From: Carboxylicivirga sp.
GTDB taxonomy: Bacteria; Bacteroidota; Bacteroidia; Bacteroidales; Marinilabiliaceae
Direction: 5' to 3'
NCBI GenBank assembly: GCA_025210475.1
Contig: JAOARW010000080.1
Span: forward strand, 1-64,000
Length of the DNA stretch: 64,000 bases
Each line of letters begins with the position of its first letter. Within the stretch, counting starts at the first letter, position 1. Shown one piece after another: positions 54,329-63,800 of this stretch. Made by a program: the position numbers and the translations under genes. The notes beneath the pieces are model-generated. The model ran no database searches, had not been told where the DNA came from, and worked only from the letters and a program-made list of their open reading frames with translations.

Positions 54329-57319
54329 TTACTTCTTCTGATTCTTCTTATTAAGGAAGTTAAATGCAACTGGTGTTGCAATAAATAATGATGAATAAGT
54401 ACCAACAAGTACACCAACCATTAATGCGAATACAAATCCGCGTATTACTTCACCTCCGAACAGGAAGATAACTAATAACACCACAAATGTAGTTAATGAT
54501 GTATTAACAGTACGGCTAACTGTTGAATTAAGGGCTGCATCAACCACTTCGTCTTTAGCACGCTTTGGATACAATTTGAAGTACTCACGGATACGGTCAA
54601 ATACGACCACGGTATCGTTAATCGAGTAACCAATAACTGTTAATATAGCTGCAATAAATGACTGGTCAATCTCCATTGAGAATGGCATAATTGAATAAGT
54701 CAATGAGAATACACCCAACACAATTAATACATCGTGTACCAAGGCTGCCAATGCACCAAAACCAAATTCCTTGTTACGGAAACGGATTAAGATGTACAAG
54801 AAAATCACAATTAAACTAAAGCCGATAGCCAAACCAGCATTTCGTTTAATATCACTAGCAATGGTTGGACCTACCTTTTGAGAACTCATTCGGTAGTTTG
54901 ACAAGAAGTCATCTTGCGAAACATTTCCGCTGATAAATGACTTCAGACCATTATATAATTTTACTTCTACGCTGTTATCAACTTCTTCTGAATTATCTTC
55001 AATCATGTAGTTGGTAGCAATACGAACCTGGTTTCCTTCGTTACCAAATTGTTTCGCTTCTACGTGTGCGCCGTCAAATTCAGTTGTCAATGCTTTCTGA
55101 ACATCTACTGAAGATACTTGCTCATCGAAGCGTACAACGAAAGTACGACCTCCTGTAAAGTCAATTCCTTGCTTTAATCCACGAACACCTAGAGAACCGA
55201 TTGATAACACAATGAAGATTCCTGAAATAACGAAGAACATGTTTTTCTTCTCAAGAAACTTAACATGAAGGTTCTTGTACAAATTGCGAGTAAGCTTGGT
55301 ATCGAAAACCAAAGTCTTGTTCTTGCTCAACATTTGTTCGAAGATCAAACGTGTAATAAAGATTGCTGAGAAGAATGAAGTTGCAATACCAATCATTAAA
55401 GTTGTAGCAAAACCTTTAATTGGACCAGTACCGAATAAGAATAAAATCAGACCAGTTAAGAAGGTTGTAACATTGGCATCAATAATTGCTGAGAAAGCGT
55501 TTTTATAACCATCCTTAATGGCTAACTGAACACCCTTACCAGAACGTAATTCTTCCTTGATACGTTCATAAATAAGTACGTTCGCATCCACCGACATACC
55601 AATAGTTAAAACAATACCGGCAATACCAGGTAAGGTTAATACCGCACCAAACGATGCAAGCACTCCCATTATAAAGAACATATTAGCTACCAATGCAAAA
55701 TCAGCTACCCAACCGGCACGGATTCCATAGTAGATTAACATGTAGATAAGTACAACAACAAAGGCCCAAATGAAAGAAGTTAAACCACTATCAACTGCTT
55801 CCTGACCAAGTGAAGGACCAACAACAGTATCCTCAACGATACGAGCCGGAGCTGGTAATTTACCTGATTTAAGAATGTTTGCTAAATCCTGAGATTCCTC
55901 TGGTGTAAAATCACCTGTAATTTGACTCTGACCACCGTCAATCTTCTGATTAACCCTTGGGTAACTATATACAAATCCATCAAGAACTACAGCAATGCTT
56001 CGTCCGACGTTAGCACCAGTTAAACGTGCCCATCTTTTCGAACCATCTGAATTCATGCTCATACTTACTTCAAACTGACCACGTTGATTTGTTTGACTAC
56101 GAGCAGATGTAATTACATCACCTTCCAATGGAGGACGACCATCGTGCGTACTAACTTTTAAGGCTACCAATTGAAAAGCTGTTTCCTTTTCATTTACAAC
56201 TTTACCAAATCGACTAGCTACTTCCATCATATACTTTTGATCAACCGGCTTTACTGTCCAGTGGAAACGTACATCTTTCGGGAATAAGCTTCTAACAGTT
56301 GTATTTGATAAATAGCCGTTTACTTCAGCAGTATCTCTTGAAAGAGCAATACCTACCACTGGTCCTCCTTGTTGCAAAGGCATCAAATATGTAAACAGCG
56401 ACTTGGCAGAAGCTGCTTCCAAAGAATCAGCACCTGTTGCTTCGGCAGCTAATTGATCTACTAAAGTACTCTCGTCAGTCGATTCTTGAGTAGTTTCAGC
56501 TACTTCGGCAGGCGTTTCACTAACAGCTGTTTTAGCCACTTCCATTTCGCGCACTTTACCATCTGCCTGAATCAAATACTGAAATAACTCAGAATTTTCG
56601 TAAGTTTCCCAGAACTCAAGACCTGCCGTTCCCTGTAGTAATTTACGTACACGCTGTGGATCAGTCACACCTGGTAACTCAACCAACACACGACCAGCTT
56701 TTTCTAATCGCTGAATATTTGGCTGTGTAACACCAAAACGGTCGATACGTGAGCGAAGAATATTAAATGCATTGTCAATAGCACTCTGCGACTCTTCTTT
56801 TATAACTTCTAATACTTCTTCGTTAGTTGAATTATAGCTAACACGCTCTTTCAACTCAACAGTATTAAAAATAGTTGCTAACTGAGCATTCGGATCAATC
56901 TTCTTAAACTCTTCACCTAAAAGCTTAATGAAATCCTTCGATGAACTTTTCTCTGCCTCTTCCGCTGCTCTTAAAGCTTTCACAAAAGTTTCATCCGTAT
57001 TATAATTTGAAAGAGCACGAACAACGTCAGCTACCTTAACCTCAAGAATTAGATTCATACCACCTTTTAAGTCAAGACCGAAATTTATTTCGCGTTCTTT
57101 ACACTCTTGGTAGGTATACTTACGGGCACCCCATAAAAAGTTATAAACCGTCTCGTTCTTAATCGAATCCAGGTAGGCAAATTCTTTATCCAGATCACCA
57201 CCTGCTATCTCTTTCGCCACATTTTCTACACTACGTGTTTTAAATGTAAACATCAATTGATATAAGCTGACTAATACCAGTAATATGGCAAAAAGTCTAA
57301 TAGCTCCTTTGTTCTGCAT
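54329..57319 (-). CDS. secDF: Fused protein translocase subunit SecDF
   Basis: The 996-residue protein joins SecD (about 1-640) and SecF (about 675-990). SecD has the N-terminal helix, the periplasmic P1 domain and six-helix bundle with FGLDLKGGMNL and SVDANVLIYERIKEEL; SecF carries GIDFTGG, and GYSINDTVVVFDRIRE. A Bacteroidota-type insertion in the periplasmic part (about 250-300) is rich in Glu, Ser and Thr. SecDF pulls translocating proteins across using the proton gradient. Confidence 0.97.
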   Translation of the reverse strand: MQNKGAIRLFAILLVLVSLYQLMFTFKTRSVENVAKEIAGGDLDKEFAYLDSIKNETVYNFLWGARKYTYQECKEREINFGLDLKGGMNLILEVKVADVVRALSNYNTDETFVKALRAAEEAEKSSSKDFIKLLGEEFKKIDPNAQLATIFNTVELKERVSYNSTNEEVLEVIKEESQSAIDNAFNILRSRIDRFGVTQPNIQRLEKAGRVLVELPGVTDPQRVRKLLQGTAGLEFWETYENSELFQYLIQADGKVREMEVAKTAVSETPAEVAETTQESTDESTLVDQLAAEATGADSLEAASAKSLFTYLMPLQQGGPVVGIALSRDTAEVNGYLSNTTVRSLFPKDVRFHWTVKPVDQKYMMEVASRFGKVVNEKETAFQLVALKVSTHDGRPPLEGDVITSARSQTNQRGQFEVSMSMNSDGSKRWARLTGANVGRSIAVVLDGFVYSYPRVNQKIDGGQSQITGDFTPEESQDLANILKSGKLPAPARIVEDTVVGPSLGQEAVDSGLTSFIWAFVVVLIYMLIYYGIRAGWVADFALVANMFFIMGVLASFGAVLTLPGIAGIVLTIGMSVDANVLIYERIKEELRSGKGVQLAIKDGYKNAFSAIIDANVTTFLTGLILFLFGTGPIKGFATTLMIGIATSFFSAIFITRLIFEQMLSKNKTLVFDTKLTRNLYKNLHVKFLEKKNMFFVISGIFIVLSIGSLGVRGLKQGIDFTGGRTFVVRFDEQVSSVDVQKALTTEFDGAHVEAKQFGNEGNQVRIATNYMIEDNSEEVDNSVEVKLYNGLKSFISGNVSQDDFLSNYRMSSQKVGPTIASDIKRNAGLAIGFSLIVIFLYILIRFRNKEFGFGALAALVHDVLIVLGVFSLTYSIMPFSMEIDQSFIAAILTVIGYSINDTVVVFDRIREYFKLYPKRAKDEVVDAALNSTVSRTVNTSLTTFVVLLVIFLFGGEVIRGFVFALMVGVLVGTYSSLFIATPVAFNFLNKKNQKK

Positions 57320-57336
57320 TTGTTAATAATTTTTAT

Positions 57337-57378
57337 AATTCGTTTTGACGAATTTCATTTCTTAGTCGCGCAAATATA
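57337..57378 (-). promoter_or_regulatory. secDF promoter element and leader hairpin
   Basis: Minus-strand TATATTTG (57378-57371) matches TAnnTTTG exactly. Between it and the start codon at 57319 lies a perfect dyad AATTCGT-TTTG-ACGAATT (57337-57354), which would be in the 5' leader. It could be an operator or an mRNA hairpin. Confidence 0.5.
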
Positions 57379-57488
57379 TCGAATTTTTTGATATAGACGC
57401 TTTAAAAAGAAGGCTTAAATTGATATTGTGCCAGATTGCGCAAGAAAACTGTCGTTGAACAATATAAATCACAACAAAGATGGCTGCG

Positions 57489-59909
57489 TCAATATGAAAA
57501 CTGACGCAGGTTGGAGCCACGAAATATTTGAATAAACGTAGCAATTAAAGACAAAGTGATAAGACTGAAGGCCCATAAGAAGAAACTTGCCACGCCAATA
57601 AATTCAAAATAAGCATATGTATTTCCCCAAGCCTGAATCGCCCAGTAGGCGGGATAAAATGCTAAAATCACACCCAATATCACATACATACCATACATTG
57701 AAAAAACTTGTCGCATTAATGTTTGACGCGGAGCTCCCATCACATTCTTTACAGATATGTCATTGGATTTATATTCAATGATAAAGGCAACCAAAGCTAT
57801 TACTCCCATTAAAGCCACAAACAGTGATAATAAAGCGAAAACTGACATGATTTTTGCAATTCGTACATCTTCTTCGTACAAAGAATTGATTCGCTCTTTC
57901 AGAGTTGTATAAACAAACGGAGCACCATCTGAGTATTTATCCCACACAGCTGCAACACGTTCCATATCAACATTGCTTCCTTGCCCCTTCTGAATTAGAA
58001 TATATTCGAAACGCATCTTTTCATGCAATAACATTAAGGCCAGCGGCTTTATTTCAGTAAAATATGATTCGTAATGATAATCCTTCACCACTCCAACGGT
58101 ATTTAGTACCCATTTTTCGTTCCCAAAAACCTCAATTTTTTTATCTAAAGCTTTTCGAATACCAAGATGTTTAATGGCTGCATAATTCAGGTTAACCCCC
58201 AGGCTATCTCCCAATTCACTGCTTAAGAACCTTCCTTGCTTTAATTTTAATCCTAAAATTTTAAAGTAATCTTCGTCAACGTAGTTAAGAGGTAACAACA
58301 AAACCTTATCACCATCACCATTATTGATTCTAAAAGTTCCCGGAACATAATCGTCGCCCGGCAAACTATTACAGGCACTAACCAACTGCACTCCTGGGAT
58401 TGACTTAAGCTCATCCTTAAATTCATTAAGATTTTGCCTTACAGCATGACCTCTTTCAACTACTATAATATTATCGGTAACAAATCCTTGCTCACTGGTT
58501 TTTACAAAATTTATTTGCCACCACATAGCCGAAGCCACAACCGCTAAAAACATAACTACGGCAAACTGACTTGTTACAAGTAACCCCCTAATAACAAATC
58601 CTTTTTTTCCTATCTGATAATTGCCTGTGATTAGCTTTTCTGGTTTTCTGGCTGAAAAGAAGAAGGCAGGAAAACTACCGGCCAATAAACCAACAACCAA
58701 CAAGATCACAAGTATTCCAAAGAAATCAATCCAGCCTTTCATAAAACTAAACTGCAGGCTCAGTTCAAAAAAAGCATTTAGGAATGGTAGTAATAATTCT
58801 AAAAGAACCATACCAAGAAACATAGCTCCCAAACCATACACCAATGCTTCCACCAAAAACTGTGCAATCAGTTGTGAGCGCGTTGCTCCAACTAACTGAC
58901 GATATCCAACTTCGCGATATTTCACACGTAGTTTGGCGGTTGTCAGATTCATGAAATTAATACATGTTGTAAGCAATACGAATGCAGCAACAAAAACAAA
59001 AAGCTTTACATAAATCGGCTTTGAATTAGGTTTTAATTCGCTATCCAGGTGCGATGTAAAATGGATACTGCTGATTTCCTGTTCAAAGAAAGTGAGTTGA
59101 ATACTATCTGTCGTATTCTCTGTTTCCATTATATGCTTTACTTGCGGAGCAATCAACACATCCTTTGCATCATTAATTTTATCCGTTAACTGTTTAGGGT
59201 GAACATCTGGCTTAATTTTATAATAAGTATAACAGTTAAGATAAAACCAATCCGACTTCCAATTTTTCAAATACGTTGAATCACCTTTCCTCAGTAAAAT
59301 CTCATCAATCGTACTGATGGAAGCCACAAAATCGAAATTAAAATGTGTAGCAGAAGGTAAATCTTTACACACACCAACTACTTCATATTCGATCTCATCC
59401 CGAACAACAAACTGACCCACGGCGTTATTATCTCCGAAATATTTTTGGGCAATGGATTCTTCAATTATCACTTGTCGAGGTTTATCAAGTGTTGTAAGAG
59501 AATCACCACTAATCATTTCAAGATCGAACAGCTGAAAGAAATTGGCATCTCCAAAAACAAATCCATTTTCATTGAAACGATGTTCTTCAGTCGACACAAC
59601 ATTATTTGCTCCCGGAATAAGTCGAACAACATCTTCCACCTCTTCCATGTCTTGCAAAACATCGGACAAACACATCGGCGTTGATGCACTATTAATGGCA
59701 TTATTTCCTAAAACACCACCTGTTGCCAAACGATATATTCGATCACTGTCAGTAAATGATGTATCGTAGCTTAACTCATTTCGGACCAGCAAAATCACAA
59801 ATAAGCCTAACACCAAGCCAACAGCTAATCCCAGAACATTAAGCAAAGCATAAAAACCTTGCTTGCGAATACTCCGGATCGCAACTTTTATATGGTGAGC
59901 AATCATCAT
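57489..59909 (-). CDS. FtsX/MacB-type ABC transporter permease
   Basis: The 806-residue permease has two MacB-core/FtsX units: a membrane helix (about 20-42), periplasmic domain, three helices (about 285-420), then a second periplasmic domain and three last helices (about 680-795). The opening (HHIKVAIRSIRKQGFYALLN) and the NFMNLTTA and VKNVMGAPRQTLMRQ motifs are typical of Bacteroidota permeases labelled antimicrobial-peptide transporters. It overlaps the ATPase gene by 1 nt (TAATG). Substrate unknown. Confidence 0.88.
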   Translation of the reverse strand: MMIAHHIKVAIRSIRKQGFYALLNVLGLAVGLVLGLFVILLVRNELSYDTSFTDSDRIYRLATGGVLGNNAINSASTPMCLSDVLQDMEEVEDVVRLIPGANNVVSTEEHRFNENGFVFGDANFFQLFDLEMISGDSLTTLDKPRQVIIEESIAQKYFGDNNAVGQFVVRDEIEYEVVGVCKDLPSATHFNFDFVASISTIDEILLRKGDSTYLKNWKSDWFYLNCYTYYKIKPDVHPKQLTDKINDAKDVLIAPQVKHIMETENTTDSIQLTFFEQEISSIHFTSHLDSELKPNSKPIYVKLFVFVAAFVLLTTCINFMNLTTAKLRVKYREVGYRQLVGATRSQLIAQFLVEALVYGLGAMFLGMVLLELLLPFLNAFFELSLQFSFMKGWIDFFGILVILLVVGLLAGSFPAFFFSARKPEKLITGNYQIGKKGFVIRGLLVTSQFAVVMFLAVVASAMWWQINFVKTSEQGFVTDNIIVVERGHAVRQNLNEFKDELKSIPGVQLVSACNSLPGDDYVPGTFRINNGDGDKVLLLPLNYVDEDYFKILGLKLKQGRFLSSELGDSLGVNLNYAAIKHLGIRKALDKKIEVFGNEKWVLNTVGVVKDYHYESYFTEIKPLALMLLHEKMRFEYILIQKGQGSNVDMERVAAVWDKYSDGAPFVYTTLKERINSLYEEDVRIAKIMSVFALLSLFVALMGVIALVAFIIEYKSNDISVKNVMGAPRQTLMRQVFSMYGMYVILGVILAFYPAYWAIQAWGNTYAYFEFIGVASFFLWAFSLITLSLIATFIQIFRGSNLRQFSY

Positions 59910-60592
59910 TATAGTTTATTTGTTATTTTCTCTGTTATTACATGGCCGTCGAACAATTGAATTACTCTTTGTCCACGATCGGCCTCCATGGCCGAATGGG
60001 TTGCCATCACAATTGTATGGCCTTCTTCATTTAAGCCAGATAAAACCTCCATCACCTTACTTCCACATGAGGATGAAAGATTGCCGGTTGGTTCATCGGC
60101 CACAATCAAATCCGGATTAATAACAATAGCTCTGGCAATGGCCACTAATTGCTTTTGCAAGGCAGACAATTGTTTAGGAAAATACTGTCGAAGATGGGAT
60201 AGTTGTAATTTAGATATCACTTCGTTCACCTTGATTTGCCTCGACTTTTTCGCATATTTCAGATATTGTAATGGCAAATCGATATTTTCATAAACATTTA
60301 ATTCATCGATTAAACCAAAATTCTGGAAAATAAAGCCAATCCCGCCTCTTCTTAAATTACTTCTTTGGCGCTCTTTCAAACGACTTACTTCATGTCCCAT
60401 AAAAAATAACTCTCCAGAGGTAGGCTGCTCGATTAATCCTATCGTATTAATCAAAGTCGTTTTACCACTGCCGGAAGGTCCTAAAATAGCAACGTATTCT
60501 CCTTGCTCAATGTCGATATTAACATTTTGCAAAATGGTCGTTTCAATGGCACCATTCCTTAGAATCTTTGTCAAATTACGGGCATGAATCAT
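59909..60592 (-). CDS. ABC transporter ATP-binding protein with an altered signature motif
   Basis: The 227-residue ATPase has Walker A GPSGSGKTT (about 37-45), Q-loop FIFQNFGL, Walker B LIVADEPTGNLS and switch His in MATHS. The signature motif reads LSALQKQ in place of LSGGQ(R/K)Q: both glycines are replaced by Ala and Leu. The rest is normal for the LolD/MacB branch. It starts a two-gene operon with the permease; two GTACG-N4-CGAAC sites lie 16-50 bp upstream. Confidence 0.88.
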   Translation of the reverse strand: MIHARNLTKILRNGAIETTILQNVNIDIEQGEYVAILGPSGSGKTTLINTIGLIEQPTSGELFFMGHEVSRLKERQRSNLRRGGIGFIFQNFGLIDELNVYENIDLPLQYLKYAKKSRQIKVNEVISKLQLSHLRQYFPKQLSALQKQLVAIARAIVINPDLIVADEPTGNLSSSCGSKVMEVLSGLNEEGHTIVMATHSAMEADRGQRVIQLFDGHVITEKITNKL

Positions 60593-60607
60593 ATCTAATC
60601 TAATTAT

Positions 60608-60642
60608 GTACGATTCCGAACCAAAACTGTACGAAAACGAAC
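60608..60642. promoter_or_regulatory. Two GTACG-N4-CGAAC sites upstream of the ABC pair
   Basis: GTACGATTCCGAAC (60608-60621) and GTACGAAAACGAAC (60629-60642) start 21 bp apart, two helical turns, as expected for cooperative binding by a dimeric regulator. The same motif is at 2523-2536 and 60899-60912. Confidence 0.6.
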
Positions 60643-60898
60643 ATCTGTTTTTGTTAATATTAAGCTAATTTATCTCCCCCACAGCAAGTGCAGCACTATT
60701 CAAAAAACAAATCAAAATCACCTACAACACTCTTACACTGCTCCTTACATCACTCACACATCAAACTTATGAAACGAATGCATATTCAATAATACTAAAT
60801 AATTCATCACTTATTATGCCACAAGCATTAACGCCTTATAATCAAGACGATTACAAAAACGGCATTCTTTTTGGTTAGTGCTATGACCAAACAAAACC

Positions 60899-60912
60899 GT
60901 ACGCTTTCGAAC
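60899..60912. promoter_or_regulatory. GTACG-N4-CGAAC site upstream of the NtrC-type regulator gene
   Basis: GTACGCTTTCGAAC lies 60 bp before ATG 60972 and suggests autoregulation. The rest of the 379-bp divergent region (60593-60971) holds the tandem sites and AT-rich DNA; I see no convincing sigma-54 promoter towards the regulator gene. Confidence 0.55.
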
Positions 60913-60971
60913 AATTATTGAAGTAGGTGTAAGCATTTTATGGTATATTTAGTTTCGAAAAACAAAATAAG

Positions 60972-62348
60972 ATGACAAAAAAATCCGGACGTATACTCGC
61001 AATAGATGATAATGCTGATATATTATTTGCATTAAAATTACTACTCAAACCACACGTTGAACACATAACTACTTCAACTGACCCGAATAAAATTCCGGCA
61101 TTGATGGCTGAAGATTCTTTCGATGTAATTCTTCTCGATATGAACTTCACAAAGGATGCAATTAGCGGGCAGGAAGGCTTTCACTGGTTAGAAAAAATAC
61201 TGGAAATTGATTCTTCGGCTGTTGTTCTCTTTATTACAGCCTATGGAGATGTTGAAAAATCAGTAAAAGCAATTAGAGCGGGAGCGACTGATTTTATTCT
61301 GAAACCCTGGCAAAATGAGAAGCTTTTGGCAACGGTTAATTCAGCGGTTCAGCTTCGTCAGTCGCGCAATGAGGTTAAAGATTTAAAATCGAAACAAAAG
61401 GAAATTAATACAATCCTCGACCAGCCATTTTCTGACTTTATAGGTGTTTCACCTGGAATGCAAAATGTATTCAACACGATTAAAAAAGTAGCCGCGACAG
61501 ATGCCAACGTTTTGATACTTGGTGAAAACGGAACCGGTAAAGAACTTGTTGCGCGAGCTCTTCACCGAAATTCATTACGCAACAACGAAAGCTTTATTAG
61601 TGTAGATTTAGGTGCATTGAGCGAAACGTTGTTCGAAAGTGAATTATTTGGTCATGTTAAAGGTGCTTTTACTGATGCTAAAGCCGATCGCCCGGGCCGA
61701 TTTGAATTGGCTTCAAAAGGCACAATTTTCCTCGATGAGATAGGAAACCTCTCACTTCCGCTTCAAGCCAAATTACTAACAGTTTTGGAGAGAAGAGAAG
61801 TTACACGTGTAGGTGCTAACAAATCCAAACCCATCGACATCCGATTGATTTGTGCAACCAACATGAACCTGAAACAAATGGCGATGGAAGACAGCTATCG
61901 TCAGGATTTAATTTATCGTATCAATACGGTCGAGATCGAGCTTCCTCCATTAAGAGAAAGGCCTGAGGACATTCCTGTTCTGGCAGATCATTTCCTGAAA
62001 ATATTCTCGAAGAAGTATAAGAAAAAAGTTAATAAGCTATCGGCTAAAGTTATTAAGAAGCTGACCAATTACCCATGGCCTGGTAACGTACGCGAGTTTC
62101 AACATATATTGGAACGAACCGTTATTATGAGTGAATCGGCTAATCTTGAGGAGAGCGATTTTCAATTATCTTCCTTGCCAACCTCATCTGAAGGATTTGA
62201 ATTTGACACCTATAACCTGGAGGATATCGAGAAGCAGATTATTGAAAAAGTACTGCGCATGAATCGTGGTAATGTATCTAAAGCAGCTGCCGATTTAGGA
62301 TTGACGAGAACTTCATTATATCGAAGACTGGAGAAACATGGTTTATAA
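60972..62348 (+). CDS. NtrC-family sigma-54-dependent response regulator
   Basis: The 458-residue protein has a receiver domain (phospho-acceptor Asp56 in LLDMNF, Thr89 and Lys111), an AAA+ domain and a Fis-type helix-turn-helix at the C-terminus (GNVSKAAADLGLTRTSLYRRL). The AAA+ domain has Walker A GENGTGKE (184-191), the sigma-54 contact loop GAFTDA (231-236; usually GAFTGA) and Walker B TIFLDEIGN (251-259). It overlaps its kinase gene by 11 nt and diverges from the ABC pair. It probably recognises GTACG-N4-CGWAC. Confidence 0.93.
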   Translation: MTKKSGRILAIDDNADILFALKLLLKPHVEHITTSTDPNKIPALMAEDSFDVILLDMNFTKDAISGQEGFHWLEKILEIDSSAVVLFITAYGDVEKSVKAIRAGATDFILKPWQNEKLLATVNSAVQLRQSRNEVKDLKSKQKEINTILDQPFSDFIGVSPGMQNVFNTIKKVAATDANVLILGENGTGKELVARALHRNSLRNNESFISVDLGALSETLFESELFGHVKGAFTDAKADRPGRFELASKGTIFLDEIGNLSLPLQAKLLTVLERREVTRVGANKSKPIDIRLICATNMNLKQMAMEDSYRQDLIYRINTVEIELPPLRERPEDIPVLADHFLKIFSKKYKKKVNKLSAKVIKKLTNYPWPGNVREFQHILERTVIMSESANLEESDFQLSSLPTSSEGFEFDTYNLEDIEKQIIEKVLRMNRGNVSKAAADLGLTRTSLYRRLEKHGL

Positions 62349-63699
62349 TAATTTTAGAATAAACTTTATAGTGAGGACCTTGCTGTTGGCAGGGTCTATT
62401 TTTGCATTCTTTTATCTTTTCTTCAATACGGAGTTAACGATGACCCTGGTGCTAATCGGCTTGCTTATTGCATTTCAGATTTTTGCCATGATTCATTACG
62501 TCGACCGGACCAACAGGGTATTGAATAATTTTTTGGAATCCATCCGTTACTCTGATTTCACAAGAACTTTTCAGGTTGAAAGCCTTGATTCATCATTTGA
62601 CAAACTCAAGAAGTCATTTAATGAAGTAATAAAGGATTTTCAGGAAGTTCGCGCTGAAAAAGAAGAAAACTACTACTACCTGCAAACAGTTATCCAACAC
62701 ATCGGCATTTCGTTAATTGCCTATGGGAAAGACGGTAAGGTTGAACTAATTAACAATGCAACCAAGAAACTTTTTCAGGTTCGATCGTTAAATAACATTC
62801 AATCATTGAAGGATTTTAGTCCGGAATTGGTTCAAAAACTTTTAACGATACGCCATGGAGAGAACACACTTATCCGTGTTCAGGAAAAGGATGAATTATT
62901 ACAATTGGCCATTTATGCCACCGAGTTTAAAATTCATAACCGAACCATCCTGCTAACCTCGATTAAGAACATTCAGGACGAGCTGGAAGAAAAAGAGATG
63001 GAATCGTGGCAGAAGTTAATTCGTGTATTAACGCACGAAATTATGAACTCCATTACGCCTATTTCGTCATTATCATCAACCATTACGATGATCTTAAAAG
63101 ATCTGTCTGAAAACTTAAAAGAAAAGGATATTGATGCGGATGATATCGATACAATTAAAGAGGTTGAGGGAGCCCTTGAAACCATTCACAAAAGAACCGA
63201 CGGCCTGCTTCATTTTGTTAACACATATAGGGATTTAACCCGCATACCAACACCAACATTCTCTATTTTCCAGGTTAGTAAGTTATTAAATAACATTAAG
63301 GGTCTTCATGCGGAAGAGATTAAGGCTAAAAACATTAAATGCAGCATTAACATAGAACCTAATTCACTTGAACTATCGGCCGATGAAAAGTTGATTGAAC
63401 AAGTGATTATCAACCTGGTTAAAAATGCGATTCAAGCATTGGATTCAACTCAAAATCCAGAGATTCAGCTCAATGCCTTTCTCAACCAAAGAGGACGTAT
63501 TACCATACAAATTATTGATAACGGACAAGGTATTTTACCTAATGTTCTGGATAAGATATTCATCCCGTTTTTTACAACCAAACCCAAAGGCTCTGGTATC
63601 GGACTTAGTTTATCAAAGCAAATACTGAGGTTACATGGCGGCAATATTACAGCTTATTCAGAACCCGAAAAAACAACAAAATTCACACTAACTTTTTAA
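62338..63699 (+). CDS. NtrY-like sensor histidine kinase
   Basis: The 453-residue kinase has two closely spaced N-terminal helices (about 11-29 and 33-51) with almost no periplasmic loop, so it probably senses in the membrane or cytoplasm. A PAS-like region (about 110-215) precedes the phospho-acceptor helix (RVLTHEIMNSITPI) and HATPase_c (NLVKNAIQAL, IDNGQGI, GSGIGLSLSKQI). Cognate to the NtrC-type regulator. Absence of an external sensor suggests envelope-state or lipid sensing, as an inference. Confidence 0.92.
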   Translation: MVYNNFRINFIVRTLLLAGSIFAFFYLFFNTELTMTLVLIGLLIAFQIFAMIHYVDRTNRVLNNFLESIRYSDFTRTFQVESLDSSFDKLKKSFNEVIKDFQEVRAEKEENYYYLQTVIQHIGISLIAYGKDGKVELINNATKKLFQVRSLNNIQSLKDFSPELVQKLLTIRHGENTLIRVQEKDELLQLAIYATEFKIHNRTILLTSIKNIQDELEEKEMESWQKLIRVLTHEIMNSITPISSLSSTITMILKDLSENLKEKDIDADDIDTIKEVEGALETIHKRTDGLLHFVNTYRDLTRIPTPTFSIFQVSKLLNNIKGLHAEEIKAKNIKCSINIEPNSLELSADEKLIEQVIINLVKNAIQALDSTQNPEIQLNAFLNQRGRITIQIIDNGQGILPNVLDKIFIPFFTTKPKGSGIGLSLSKQILRLHGGNITAYSEPEKTTKFTLTF

Positions 63700-63700
63700 T

Positions 63701-63735
63701 AACCTGAGTTCGATTTAAATTTTAGATCTCAGGTT
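63701..63735. repeat. Inverted repeat after the kinase gene
   Basis: AACCTGAG (63701-63708) and CTCAGGTT (63728-63735) form a perfect 8-bp stem with a 19-nt AT-rich loop directly after the kinase stop codon. Confidence 0.5.
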
Positions 63736-63741
63736 AATAAC

Positions 63742-63772
63742 AAAAAAGGTGCAGAAAATCTGCACCTTTTTT
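63742..63772. terminator. Bidirectional terminator between the kinase gene and rex
   Basis: Perfect 14-bp arms AAAAAAGGTGCAGA and TCTGCACCTTTTTT with a 3-nt loop. Confidence 0.93.
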
Positions 63773-63800
63773 GTTTATCTTATCTTGCTTAATAGCCTTC

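Noticed and set aside
60816-60878. 20-codon frame (MPQALTPYNQDDYKNGILFG) in the divergent regulatory region
   Set aside because: Such short frames are expected by chance; there is no leader motif, exporter or terminator, and it lies in a region of binding sites.
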